NCBI GenBank assembly: GCA_019638355.1
Contig: JAHBTY010000005.1
Coordinates: 186,001-250,000 of the forward strand
Length of the DNA stretch: 64,000 nt
Reading direction: 5' to 3'
From: Cyclobacteriaceae bacterium
GTDB lineage: Bacteria; Bacteroidota; Bacteroidia; Cytophagales; Cyclobacteriaceae
Below the pieces are notes generated by a model. It was not told the origin of the DNA. It was given only the letters and a program-made list of their open reading frames with translations, and ran no database searches. The translations under genes and the position numbers were made by a program. This document shows positions 19,046 to 29,217 of this stretch, in pieces (position 1 is the first letter of the stretch; every line of letters starts with the position of its first letter).

Positions 19046-20024
19046 TTCGGGGTTTATACCTTTCGGCAATCTTTGCAATTGCTTTTATATGCTCGGGAGT
19101 AGAACCACAACAGCCCCCTACAATATTTACCAGGCCCTCTTTCAAATACTCTTCAACTTCGCGCGCCATCTCATCCGGTGTTTGATCGTATTGGCCGAAT
19201 TCATTTGGCAAACCCGCATTGGGATAGGCACTCACAAAAAACGGAGCCTTTTCGTTTAGAACTTGTAAGTATGGCCGAAGTGCCGATGCCCCCATAGCAC
19301 AGTTCAAACCAATACTTAGCAACGGCACATGCGATACAGAAATCAAAAATGCTTCCGCTGTTTGGCCCGATAGAATGCGGCCACTCGCATCGGTAATGGT
19401 ACCCGAAACCATAACCGGAACTTGCTTCCCGGTTTCATCAAACAATTCCTGTATAGCAAACAAGGCGGCTTTTACATTCAGTGTATCGGTAATGGTTTCA
19501 AGCAACAGCATATCTGCACCACCATCCAGCAAGCCTTTTGCCTGCTCTTTAAAAGCAACAGCCAGTTGATCAAATGTAATTGCCCGAAAGCCCGGATTGT
19601 TAACATCGGGCGACATAGATGCAAGCTTAGTAGTGGGACCCATTGAACCGGCTACAAACCGAGGTTTGTTCGGTTCTTTACGTGTAAATTCTTCGGCTAC
19701 TTCTTTGGCTATTTTCGTAGCCTGAAAGTTGATTTCATATACCAGATGTTCTAAATGGTAATCGGCCTGTGCAACGGTGGTACTGCCAAAGGTGTTGGTT
19801 TCAATTATATCAGCACCCGCTTCAAAATACTGTGCATGGATTTCCTTGATAATATCGGGACGGGTGATACTCAACAAATCGTTGTTGCCCTTTAGCGGAT
19901 GTGGGTGGTCTTTTAATTGCTCGTTCCGAAAATCCTGTTCGGTAAGTTTATAACGCTGAATCATCGTGCCCATAGCACCATCCAGAATTACAATTCGCTC
20001 TTTTAAAATGTCTTCTATTTTCAC
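19014..20024 (-). CDS. Methionine synthase, homocysteine-binding part (split MetH)
   Basis: The homocysteine S-methyltransferase barrel of MetH as a separate 336-residue protein. It binds Zn2+ and homocysteine; the three Cys ligands are in LSIGLNCAMG (about residue 236) and VGGCCGSTPEH (about 311-312). The N-terminus ILDGAMGTMIQRYKLTEQDF is typical. It starts with GTG at 20024 immediately behind the riboswitch expression platform. Homology ends at AERYKPR; the last residues (IVYSLLVDGQ) are encoded by a heptamer repeat arm. It must work together with the C-part encoded downstream, which lacks this module. A split methionine synthase is known in Bacteroidota, so the break itself may be old. 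Confidence 0.93.
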   Translation of the reverse strand: MKIEDILKERIVILDGAMGTMIQRYKLTEQDFRNEQLKDHPHPLKGNNDLLSITRPDIIKEIHAQYFEAGADIIETNTFGSTTVAQADYHLEHLVYEINFQATKIAKEVAEEFTRKEPNKPRFVAGSMGPTTKLASMSPDVNNPGFRAITFDQLAVAFKEQAKGLLDGGADMLLLETITDTLNVKAALFAIQELFDETGKQVPVMVSGTITDASGRILSGQTAEAFLISVSHVPLLSIGLNCAMGASALRPYLQVLNEKAPFFVSAYPNAGLPNEFGQYDQTPDEMAREVEEYLKEGLVNIVGGCCGSTPEHIKAIAKIAERYKPRIVYSLLVDGQ

Positions 20025-20056
20025 TCTTTCTGTTTTTAATGCTTATCCAGAAAGAG
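20024..20056 (-). promoter_or_regulatory. Expression-platform hairpin masking the metH N-part start
   Basis: On the minus strand CTCTTTCTG (20056-20048) pairs perfectly with CAGAAAGAG (20032-20024), a 9-bp stem with a 15-base loop. The 3' strand is the purine-rich stretch directly at the GTG start. Formation would hide the ribosome-binding region. Confidence 0.7.
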
Positions 20057-20074
20057 CCTTTAACGATTGGCTTA

Positions 20075-20184
20075 CTTATCTTCTCTGCATACGTTTGAAA
20101 CGTAGCCGAAGGGAATTAGCACCAGGTTATCAGCAAGGTTGCTAAGACTTCATAGGGCCCTGTCCCTCAGTCTTTCTGGATAAG
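20075..20184 (-). ncRNA. SAM-I (S-box) riboswitch aptamer
   Basis: Read on the minus strand, the leader has P1 5' strand CTTATCCAGAAAGA (20184-20171), then the S-box core: GAGGGACAGGGCCC, TATGAAG, TTAGCAACC, and GGTGCTAATTCC, a P4-type hairpin (TACGTTTCAAACGTA) and the P1 3' strand GATAAG. These are the conserved SAM-I elements. The aptamer lies 51 bases upstream of the metH N-part start, so S-adenosylmethionine should turn the methionine operon off. The 5' P1 strand is also perfectly complementary over 14 bases to 20042-20055, giving an alternative pairing. Confidence 0.95.
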
Positions 20185-20189
20185 TAGTG

Positions 20190-20197
20190 CAAAGAAA
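20190..20197 (-). promoter_or_regulatory. Candidate -7 element (TTTCTTTG) of the methionine operon
   Basis: On the minus strand TTTCTTTG lies six bases upstream of the riboswitch, in the sequence TGTGTTTCTTTG, similar to the elements at 9920 and 28009. The position fits transcription starting just before P1. Confidence 0.5.
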
Positions 20198-20232
20198 CAC
20201 AATTAGGTAATAATAATAAAATCAGGATAGCG

Positions 20233-20240
20233 TAAATTTG
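20233..20240 (+). promoter_or_regulatory. -7 promoter element (TAAATTTG) for ppx
   Basis: TAAATTTG matches TAnnTTTG exactly, 25 bases upstream of the TTG start codon, divergent from the methionine operon promoter 36 bases away. Confidence 0.55.
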
Positions 20241-20265
20241 CAGCATCTAATTTAAGTCCACACAT

Positions 20266-21222
20266 TTGAAGTTAGCCGCAATTGACATTGGTTCCAACGC
20301 TATCCGCTTTCAGGTATCCTCTGTGCTGGAGAACAAAGATCAGGTACTGTTTAAGAAAATGGAGTATGTACGCTTTCCGTTACGCCTGGGCCACGATGTT
20401 TTTACCACCAATCGCATAAGCGATAAAAGCATAATAAAGTTTAAGAAACTGATGCAGGCTTTTAAACTCCTGCTTGACTTATACGAAGTTGATGATTTTA
20501 TGCTGTGTGCAACTTCGGCTATGCGCGAATCGGAAAACGGGCAAGCTTTAGCTGATGAAGTAAAAAAAGAAATTGGTTTAACCATTGAAATAATTGGCGG
20601 CCAACGGGAGGCAGAATTGATAAACACGGCTATCCGTTCTTATTTGGGTAACCAGGCGTATTTGCACATTGATGTGGGCGGTGGTAGCACAGAGTTGAAC
20701 ATTTATTTTGGCGGAAAAAAAATAAAAACACGATCGTTCAAAGTAGGCTCGGTGCGCATACTGGAAAACCATGATATACCGGTAGTGTGGAGCGACATGG
20801 AACATTGGGTGAAAGAAAATGTGAAAGCGGAGATGGGCAAGGTTACTGCCGTGGGTACCGGTGGTAACATCAGCAAAATCTATGAACTGGCCCGTTTGAA
20901 ACCACATCGGTTAATGTCGCTAAAAAAGATGGGCGAAGTGAAGGAAATGATTGCCGCGCATTCCATCGAAGAACGGATTTATAAATTACAAATGAACCCC
21001 GACCGGGCAGATGTAATTCTTCCGGCCAGTAGCATTTACATGCGAACTATGGAGTGGGCCAAAGCCAAGTACATGTTTGTGCCTGAGGTTGGTTTAAAGG
21101 ATGGAATGATGTTACACTTATTTGAACGCAATAGCAAACAAAGCAAGATCGAGTTTGTTAATAAGGACGATCAGTCTAAGGGTAGCAAGACATTGGTGAT
21201 TGAAAAGAAGAGTAAGCGGTAG
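20266..21222 (+). CDS. ppx: Exopolyphosphatase / Ppx-GppA phosphatase family
   Basis: Cytoplasmic enzyme removing terminal phosphates from polyphosphate, or the gamma phosphate of pppGpp; the two cannot be separated by sequence alone. 318 residues, the two-domain actin-like core without the extra C-terminal HD domain. Motifs: LAAIDIGSNAIRF (residues 3-15), ATSAMRES (about 86-93) and HIDVGGGSTEL (about 138-148). It probably starts with TTG (20266), since no ATG precedes the conserved N-terminus. Nearby ppk1 and ppk2 favour the polyphosphate role. Confidence 0.9.
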   Translation: MKLAAIDIGSNAIRFQVSSVLENKDQVLFKKMEYVRFPLRLGHDVFTTNRISDKSIIKFKKLMQAFKLLLDLYEVDDFMLCATSAMRESENGQALADEVKKEIGLTIEIIGGQREAELINTAIRSYLGNQAYLHIDVGGGSTELNIYFGGKKIKTRSFKVGSVRILENHDIPVVWSDMEHWVKENVKAEMGKVTAVGTGGNISKIYELARLKPHRLMSLKKMGEVKEMIAAHSIEERIYKLQMNPDRADVILPASSIYMRTMEWAKAKYMFVPEVGLKDGMMLHLFERNSKQSKIEFVNKDDQSKGSKTLVIEKKSKR

Positions 21223-21298
21223 CCAGTTAAGTTGGTAATTTGTATTCCGTAATCGGTAGTTGCAATATCCGGAACCCGTACCGGAGATCCGGTAACTT
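21223..21298. repeat. Intergenic GGTAA/CCGGA-rich repeat region
   Basis: The gap between convergent ppx and ppk1 consists of near-repeats (TTCCGTA, ATCGGTA, ACCCGTA, ATCCGGT) spaced by about seven bases and includes the hairpin TACCGG-AGAT-CCGGTA (21279-21294). It looks like a degraded relative of the heptamer repeats. The hairpin could weakly terminate ppx transcription. Confidence 0.45.
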
Positions 21299-23428
21299 TT
21301 AGAACAAATTCACATCGCTAATGATTTCGCGGGTTACATCAAAAAACTCTTTGTGAATGCTAAAAGGAGGTTCGCCATTATACTGCTTGGCTACATAATT
21401 ACCATCTTCGTGCATTACATAGGCGTTTACATTATCCTTTAAGTTATAGCGCAGAATATTCATAGCTTGTTTGCGCAACATATCCTGTTCTAATAAAAAC
21501 AGCGACTCAATTCTACGATCGAAACTACGAACCATCGCATCGGCACTACCAATATACACCTTCGGGTCGGCATTATTATGGAAATAATAAATACGCGAGT
21601 GCTCCAGGTATTCTCCTACAATAGAAATTACCTCAATGTTTTCACTTAATCCTTTTCGGCACGGCCGCAGGCAGCATATTCCTCGCACAATTAATTTTAT
21701 GGGAACTCCGGCTTTGGATGCCTCGTAAAGTGCATCGATAAACTCTTTATCCTGCAACGAATTTAGTTTAATAACAATGCCTGAAGGTAAACCGTTGCGG
21801 GCATTATCTGCTTCCCGCAAAACCAGATTACACAATTGAATGCGCATATCGCGCGGGGAAGTTATCAGGTTGCGGTAGGCGGTGGGTTGCGAATGTCCAG
21901 TAATAACATTAAAAAAATCTGACACATCGCTTCCGTAGGTTTCATTGGTGGTTAACAAACCAACATCTGTGTAAAGGCGGGCGGTAATTTCATTATAGTT
22001 TCCACTGGCCAGGTGTACATACCGGTAAACCTTGTCTTCTTCTTGCCGTACGATTAATAATAACTTGGTATGTGTTTTTAAACTGCTTACTCCGTATATC
22101 ACAAAACATCCGGCCTGTCTTAACCGAAGTGCTTCGCGTAAATTATTTTCTTCATCGAAGCGTGCCTTTACTTCAAACAAAACAGAAACATGTTTACCGT
22201 TTTCGGCTGCCCGCAGCAAGGCTGCTGTTACACGCGATTCCTTCGCTACCCGGTAAATTGTAATTTTGATGGAGAGTACTTTTTCATCTTCAGCCGCTTT
22301 TTCCAAAAGTTCCAGTACCGGTTCCATTGAATCGTACGGATGGTGCAGCAACACATCGCGTTCTTTCAGTACTTCAAAAATGTCGCGGGTACCAAATTCC
22401 GGAAACGAAACGGGTCTCCGGTGTGGATGGAGCGGTGTACGTTTTTCTTTAAAATCTTTGTGCCCTATAATTTGATTTAATCCGGCCAAATCCAATATGC
22501 TTTCGGGCGGAATAACCATCATGTTGGCTTCATCCAAGTCCCATTGAATTTTTAAAAGCCGCAGCAGCCAGGTATCAAAACCCGCCAACATTTCTATGCG
22601 TACCACGCGGCCTCGCCTGCGGGTTTGCAATTTTCGTCTTAGTTCTTCCAGAAAGTTCGATTCAATATCTTCACTTTCTTCCAGTGTAAAATCACCATTT
22701 CGGTTTATCCGAAACAGGTTAACGCTTACTATTTCAATGTTTCGGAATAACTGGTGTATGTTTCGCCTGATGATTTCTTCCAAGGGCACAAACAATACCA
22801 AGCCATCGTTTTTTTTTATCTCATAAAAGCGAGGTATGTTACTGGGTACCTGAATAAAACTTGCCTTCAGGTTTTGCTGATTGCTATCTGTTTCAGAGCG
22901 TGTAACGACACCAAACAGTAAACGATTATTACGCAGAGCCGGAAAGGAGTGATAACCATCAAATACCATGGGGGTAAGCATGGGGTAAACTGTACGGTCA
23001 AAGTACTGGTTGGCCCTATCTACCTCAGTGGGTGATAATTCTTCATACTGTGCAATCTTAAACCCATTTTGTTCAAACTGTGGTTTAAGGTTGGTAACAA
23101 AATACTGGTTTTGGTTGCTTACAAATTTCTGAATTTCCGTTAGCAGCATTTTGCGAAATGGTTCTTCGCGCAAGCCGCTGTAATCGTACCGTTGTTTGTT
23201 ATAATCCAGGTAATTGTATAAGCTCCCTAACCGAATGGTGCAAAATTCATCTAAGTTAGAAGCTGTGATGGCAAGAAATTTCAGCCGATCGAATACCGTG
23301 CGTTCCGTCTTCTTAGCCTGATCTAAAACGCGGGCATTAAATTGCAACCAACTTAAATCGCGGCTGATGTAGTTGCTTTCTTTGATTTGCCGGTGGGCCC
23401 GTTCATCTTGTACCTCTGTAACCTCCAT
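21299..23428 (-). CDS. ppk1: Polyphosphate kinase 1
   Basis: Synthesises polyphosphate from ATP at the inner membrane. About 709 residues from the ATG at 23428; a GTG at 23434 would add two residues and abut the gyrB stop. Domain order: N domain (SRDLSWLQFNARVLDQA), head domain, and two phospholipase-D-like C domains. The autophosphorylated His lies in RYVHLASGNYNEITARLYTD, and the second active-site His in YLEHSRIYYFHN followed by YIGSADAMVRSFDRRIE. It directly follows gyrB on the same strand with a gap of at most six bases, so both are probably co-transcribed. Confidence 0.96.
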   Translation of the reverse strand: MEVTEVQDERAHRQIKESNYISRDLSWLQFNARVLDQAKKTERTVFDRLKFLAITASNLDEFCTIRLGSLYNYLDYNKQRYDYSGLREEPFRKMLLTEIQKFVSNQNQYFVTNLKPQFEQNGFKIAQYEELSPTEVDRANQYFDRTVYPMLTPMVFDGYHSFPALRNNRLLFGVVTRSETDSNQQNLKASFIQVPSNIPRFYEIKKNDGLVLFVPLEEIIRRNIHQLFRNIEIVSVNLFRINRNGDFTLEESEDIESNFLEELRRKLQTRRRGRVVRIEMLAGFDTWLLRLLKIQWDLDEANMMVIPPESILDLAGLNQIIGHKDFKEKRTPLHPHRRPVSFPEFGTRDIFEVLKERDVLLHHPYDSMEPVLELLEKAAEDEKVLSIKITIYRVAKESRVTAALLRAAENGKHVSVLFEVKARFDEENNLREALRLRQAGCFVIYGVSSLKTHTKLLLIVRQEEDKVYRYVHLASGNYNEITARLYTDVGLLTTNETYGSDVSDFFNVITGHSQPTAYRNLITSPRDMRIQLCNLVLREADNARNGLPSGIVIKLNSLQDKEFIDALYEASKAGVPIKLIVRGICCLRPCRKGLSENIEVISIVGEYLEHSRIYYFHNNADPKVYIGSADAMVRSFDRRIESLFLLEQDMLRKQAMNILRYNLKDNVNAYVMHEDGNYVAKQYNGEPPFSIHKEFFDVTREIISDVNLF

Positions 23429-23434
23429 GTACAC

Positions 23435-25405
<1,971 letters not shown>

Positions 25406-25558
25406 TTATAAACCGTCAAAAATAAGGTTTTCGATAGCGTTTTCCGCATTTTTTTAACCAAAACCCAAAGTATTTTTTAGCGATTTTTCAAGCTCTGAAA
25501 TGCGGGTTGTTTCCGAATAACTAAATGCTTAGTTTTCGTTTGCCAAAACCTGACTGTG

Positions 25559-26941
25559 ATGAAAAAACTAATACCCATTTTATTGCTGCTATCAACGATT
25601 GCTTCAGGGCAAACTCATCGGGTGTTTTCGGTGTTGGAAGAACCACAATTTGCAACCGTAGAAGATTCAATCCGCTATGCGCAGGTGAACCAGGCCATCC
25701 GCAAGGCGATGGAACTAAAAACCGAATTAAATGATAGCCTGTTCACCGAGTTTCAGTTGTTACGTAGCAGGATTACCGGTTATCGTAGTATTTACAATTC
25801 TACAACAGGATTTATTACGCTGGATAGCCTTGCACACATTTCGGACAAATCGGCTATAAAGACATTGAGCATTAACAACTGGAAATCGCGGAAGCTACCA
25901 ACTGCAGTTTATGCGTGTACCAACTTACAGGAATTGGAGCTAGTTAATACGCGTATCAAAAAAGTGAAGCAACTTAAAAAGCTACCGAAACTCACAGAAT
26001 TATACGTATTAAACAATCAGCCCAAGGGAAAATTTACAGTAAGCAAAACAAAAACCCTTCGCACCATGGTAATGCGAGGCAATAAACCAGCCCTACCGCG
26101 TTCTTTTGCACCACTGGTAGCTTTGCAACGTCTTGATTTAGCTGCTAACCGGTTAACAAATTTTCCTGCCGGATTGAGTCGCAATAAAAATCTGAAAGAG
26201 TTGGTTTTGAGCAACAATGCGATCAGCAACCTGGATCAAGTGCAGGTTTTGCCAGCGCTTGAAAAATTAGAACTGATCCGAAATAAAGTTGAGGTAATAC
26301 CGGAATCAATTAAGAACCTGAATGGACTAAAGCAACTCTCGCTTAATTATAACTCGATACAATCCGTACATCCGGCTATTGCCAACCTTACACGGTTAGA
26401 ACAACTTTCATTCTATAATAACAAACTCAAAGCCATTCCGGAAGGAATTTATGATTTACCAGCACTGCGCGAAATAGATTTGTATCACAACGAAATTGAA
26501 CGGGTACCAGATCGGATTGCTAACCTTAAAAAACTTGAAATACTTTACCTATCGCACAACAAACTCATTAGCGTTACTGAAGCGATTGGTTCGTTGAGTA
26601 ATCTGAATGAATTATACCTTTCAGATAATAGATTGGTGGAAATACCTGCAAGTCTGCAGCAATTAACCAATCTTAAAGTATTACGCGTTAACAACAACCG
26701 GCTGGTAATAACACCAAAGTCCGTAAGCAGTCTCTCGCTATTGGAAAACCTCGATATATCGGGCAATCAACTCAATGAAATTCCGGAAGGCCTTGACAAC
26801 CTACCCGCACTTAAAATCCTGGTAATGCTAAACAACCCGTGGGATGAGCCTACCCGAAAACAAATCGCAGCGGTTACCCAAACTTTACGTAATAAGGAAG
26901 TTGTGGTGCATGTGGAAGAGGAATTAGGAATTAGGAATTAG
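25559..26941 (+). CDS. Secreted leucine-rich-repeat protein
   Basis: 460 residues from the ATG at 25559 (a GTG precedes it). Signal peptide MKKLIPILLLLSTIASGQ, then about 120 residues of mixed helix, then roughly ten to twelve leucine-rich repeats from about residue 130 to 435 of the form LxxLxLxxNxLxxIPxxIxxLxx (e.g. LEQLSFYNNKLKAIPEGIYD). These build a solenoid used for protein binding; the partner is unknown. It resembles ribonuclease-inhibitor/'plant-type' bacterial LRR proteins exported by Bacteroidota. The last codons (EELGIRN) are formed by four tandem copies of the heptamer GGAATTA, so the C-terminus is repeat-derived. No sorting domain is visible. Confidence 0.85.
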   Translation: MKKLIPILLLLSTIASGQTHRVFSVLEEPQFATVEDSIRYAQVNQAIRKAMELKTELNDSLFTEFQLLRSRITGYRSIYNSTTGFITLDSLAHISDKSAIKTLSINNWKSRKLPTAVYACTNLQELELVNTRIKKVKQLKKLPKLTELYVLNNQPKGKFTVSKTKTLRTMVMRGNKPALPRSFAPLVALQRLDLAANRLTNFPAGLSRNKNLKELVLSNNAISNLDQVQVLPALEKLELIRNKVEVIPESIKNLNGLKQLSLNYNSIQSVHPAIANLTRLEQLSFYNNKLKAIPEGIYDLPALREIDLYHNEIERVPDRIANLKKLEILYLSHNKLISVTEAIGSLSNLNELYLSDNRLVEIPASLQQLTNLKVLRVNNNRLVITPKSVSSLSLLENLDISGNQLNEIPEGLDNLPALKILVMLNNPWDEPTRKQIAAVTQTLRNKEVVVHVEEELGIRN

Positions 26942-26947
26942 GAATTA
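26920..26947. repeat. Perfect heptamer tandem repeat (GGAATTA)x4
   Basis: Four exact copies of GGAATTA in a row cover the 3' end and stop codon of the leucine-rich-repeat gene, and stop 22 bases before the convergent ppk2. Copy-number change by one unit would shift the frame and alter the C-terminus. Confidence 0.95.
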
Positions 26948-26969
26948 ATCCTATTGTCCAATATCCACG

Positions 26970-27917
26970 TTACTTTTTCTTCTTACCTTCCTCCTTCTCA
27001 CTCATCAATTGAAGTTTTGCTTTCTGCAACTCTTCTTTCTGTGCCTGGCTTACTACCGGGTAGTTGATTTCAAGTTTGGCAAACTGCCTTGCAATGATGG
27101 CTGCAATAGCCAAACGGGCATACCATTTATCATCGGCAGGTACAACAAACCACGGAGCATATTCGGTAGAAGTAGCACTCAGTGCATCACTATAAGCGTT
27201 CTGGTAATCATCCCAAAAACCCCGCTCTTTTAAATCGGATAAGGAGAACTTCCAGTTCTTGCTGGGATCGTCTATACGTTCGAGAAAACGTTTCTTCTGT
27301 TCTTTCTTCGATACGTGCAAAAAGAATTTTAGAATGATCGTTCCATTATCAGTCAGGTTTTTCTCAAAGCGCCTGATCTGCTTGTAGCGTTGCTCCCAGA
27401 ATTTGTCATCAATATCTTTCACAGTTTCAATACCCGGAATATGTTCATTCAAAATCCACTCGGGATGAACTTTTGTTACCAATACATTTTCATAATGTGA
27501 GCGATTGTGAATAGCTATTTCACCTCGTGCCGGTAGTGCCAATTGGTGCCGCCAGAAATAATCATGATCTAACTCTGCCGAAGTGGGTGCTTTAAAACTA
27601 TACACTTTTACACCCAGTGGATTAAACCCCGACATAATATGCTTTACTGCGCCATCTTTACCTGCTGCATCCATAGCTTGAAAAATAATGAGAATACTAT
27701 AGCGATTATGCGCATACAATTCATCCTGCACTTCGGCCAGATGCTTACGACCTTCTTCCAACAATTTTTCGGCTTCGGCCTTGTTCAACGCTTTGCCTTT
27801 GTATTCGGTATCAAAATCTTTCAGCTTAATGGTTTTGCCAGGCTTCACCATCAGCTTTTTTAGTTCAATAAGTTTTTCATCGGTAAGCATGTGAACAAGG
27901 GGTTTAGTTTCCACCAA
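26970..27917 (-). CDS. ppk2: Polyphosphate kinase 2 family protein
   Basis: Transfers phosphate between polyphosphate and nucleotides in the cytoplasm. 315 residues, a single PPK2 domain with the P-loop AMDAAGKDGAVKHIMSG (about 82-98), the lid/Asp region (HDYFWRH, HNRSHYENVLVTKVHP) and WKFSLSDLKERGFWDDYQNAY with APWFVVPADDKWYARL. The sequence is of the one-domain type that includes class III enzymes able to use AMP and ADP, but class cannot be fixed by eye. The C-terminus is Lys/Glu rich. It converges with the LRR gene and is 3.5 kb from ppk1 and 5.7 kb from ppx. Confidence 0.93.
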   Translation of the reverse strand: MVETKPLVHMLTDEKLIELKKLMVKPGKTIKLKDFDTEYKGKALNKAEAEKLLEEGRKHLAEVQDELYAHNRYSILIIFQAMDAAGKDGAVKHIMSGFNPLGVKVYSFKAPTSAELDHDYFWRHQLALPARGEIAIHNRSHYENVLVTKVHPEWILNEHIPGIETVKDIDDKFWEQRYKQIRRFEKNLTDNGTIILKFFLHVSKKEQKKRFLERIDDPSKNWKFSLSDLKERGFWDDYQNAYSDALSATSTEYAPWFVVPADDKWYARLAIAAIIARQFAKLEINYPVVSQAQKEELQKAKLQLMSEKEEGKKKK

Positions 27918-28008
27918 GCTACTGAAAGCAACACATAGCCGCCTATGATTTTGGTCACTTTTTTTAACCTGATGCCAAAAACATTTAAGCGCACAACTAC
28001 AAATGTTG

Positions 28009-28016
28009 TTTCTTTG
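28009..28016 (+). promoter_or_regulatory. Candidate -7 element (TTTCTTTG)
   Basis: TTTCTTTG, in the same 16-base context as at 9912-9927, ends six bases before the TTG start at 28022. The transcript would be almost leaderless. Confidence 0.45.
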
Positions 28017-28021
28017 TAGCC

Positions 28022-28483
28022 TTGAAATTCCTGAAAAACTATATTCTCACTCTACTGTTGGCTTGCCTCAGCCCTTTGGTGGTTGCCCAAACCGATGAGG
28101 ACGCAATCAAACGGGTGATTGAAAAGGAAAGTACAGCCTACTTTAATGTGGATTATGAAGCGTGGGCCGAAAGTTGGGTGCAGGCACCACATGCATACTG
28201 GTCGTACACCGATGCCTCCGGTACCCGCTTTCTGGAAGGCTGGGAGGCCATGAAAAATTCGTTAACCCGGTATTTTAAGTCGGCCCAACCCTCATCGGGC
28301 GAAATTACCAACCAATGGCTGGAAGTTCGGGTTTACGATGCCGGGGCCTACGTACGGTTTACACAATTGGTAACAGACGGAACTGACCGGACAGAAACCA
28401 CACAGATACGGGTACTCGAAAAACAAAACGGCCACTGGCGGGTGGTGTGTATGCAGGCAACAGGCCGCAGCCCGGTGCGATGA
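28022..28483 (+). CDS. Secreted NTF2-like (SnoaL-type) protein, copy 1
   Basis: 153 residues starting with TTG; there is no suitable ATG before the signal peptide (MKFLKNYILTLLLACLSPLV, cleaved near VVAQ). The mature part is a cystatin/NTF2-like fold: DEDAIKRVIEKESTAYFNVDYEAWAESWV, a WSYTDASGT turn, FLEGWEAM, and a C-terminal WRVVCMQATGR strand. Proteins of this type bind small ligands or act as unspecialised enzymes; no catalytic residues can be named. The next gene is a clear paralogue, so this is a tandem duplication. The periplasmic location is inferred from the signal peptide. Confidence 0.8.
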   Translation: MKFLKNYILTLLLACLSPLVVAQTDEDAIKRVIEKESTAYFNVDYEAWAESWVQAPHAYWSYTDASGTRFLEGWEAMKNSLTRYFKSAQPSSGEITNQWLEVRVYDAGAYVRFTQLVTDGTDRTETTQIRVLEKQNGHWRVVCMQATGRSPVR

Positions 28484-28559
28484 TCAGAATTTTTTAAGCA
28501 TCTTATCCTTTACTATTACAAGGCCATTGGTTAACTTATAACCATTAAAACTACCTGCC

Positions 28560-29060
28560 ATGAAAAATCTACATCGCTCATTTATTGCCGTACTGTTATG
28601 CCTGGTGGCTGCAGTTGCCGGAGCCCAGGACACCAAGGAAGTGGCAGCCATTAAAGCTGCTATTGTTAAGGAAACCGATTCGTTCTTTAACCTAAAACGA
28701 AAAGATTGGGAAGATTCATGGCTGCAAAGTTCGTATGCATATTGGTCGTATTCCGATTCTACCGGTACCAGTTTTATTGAAGGCTGGGAAGGCATTCGAA
28801 AATCGTTTGATGATTATTTCCGCACGCAGGTTGCTAACCGAAGTATTGACGTGGCACATCAAAAAGGTTCGGTCAACATTGATCGTACCTGGATAAGTAT
28901 TCGTGTTTATGGAAATGGCGCTTACGCGCGATACACCCAACGCGTAAAAGACGATATTGATCGGGATGAAACCTCGCAAATCCGAATTCTTGAAAAAGGT
29001 AAAGATGGTAAATGGCGTATCGTTTGCGTGGGCGCGATAGCGGTGTATCCGAAGGAGTAA
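28560..29060 (+). CDS. Secreted NTF2-like (SnoaL-type) protein, copy 2
   Basis: 166 residues with signal peptide MKNLHRSFIAVLLCLVAAVAG ending GAQ. It aligns with the preceding protein throughout: DSFFNLKRKDWEDSWLQS, AYWSYSDSTGTSFIEGWEGI, YGNGAYARYTQRV, WRIVCVGAIAV. It is longer in the middle by about 12 residues (NRSIDVAHQKGSVNIDR). A 76-base gap separates the copies. The stop codon abuts a CCAGAAA-class heptamer element. Function unknown. Confidence 0.82.
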   Translation: MKNLHRSFIAVLLCLVAAVAGAQDTKEVAAIKAAIVKETDSFFNLKRKDWEDSWLQSSYAYWSYSDSTGTSFIEGWEGIRKSFDDYFRTQVANRSIDVAHQKGSVNIDRTWISIRVYGNGAYARYTQRVKDDIDRDETSQIRILEKGKDGKWRIVCVGAIAVYPKE

Positions 29061-29217
29061 CTGGTTACTGGCTGCTAGTCTCTGGCTGCTGGTAGTTTTG
29101 TGCTTTGATTTATGTAGCTGTGCAATATTAGGTGTGCCTTTAAAGAATTGATAAGTCGATACAAACGAGTAACCAGCGACCAGAAACCAGAAACAGGTAA
29201 CTTGTAACCGGAAACAA
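29061..29217. repeat. Heptamer-phased inverted repeat element (CCAGAAA class), copy A
   Basis: The left arm is five heptamers (CTGGTTA, CTGGCTG, CTAGTCT, CTGGCTG, CTGGTAG; 29061-29095). The right arm is six (CCAGCGA, CCAGAAA, CCAGAAA, CAGGTAA, CTTGTAA, CCGGAAA; 29073+100 to 29214, i.e. 29173-29214). The 77-base centre is unique. It fills the whole gap between two convergent stop codons. The interior and right arm resemble copy C read in reverse complement (shared CAAACGAG and CCAGCGACCAGAAACCAG). Confidence 0.88.

Noticed and set aside
20091..20105. ACGTTTGAAACGT as another CAAACGTTTG-type operator
   Set aside because: It is the stem of a conserved riboswitch hairpin, which explains the symmetry.
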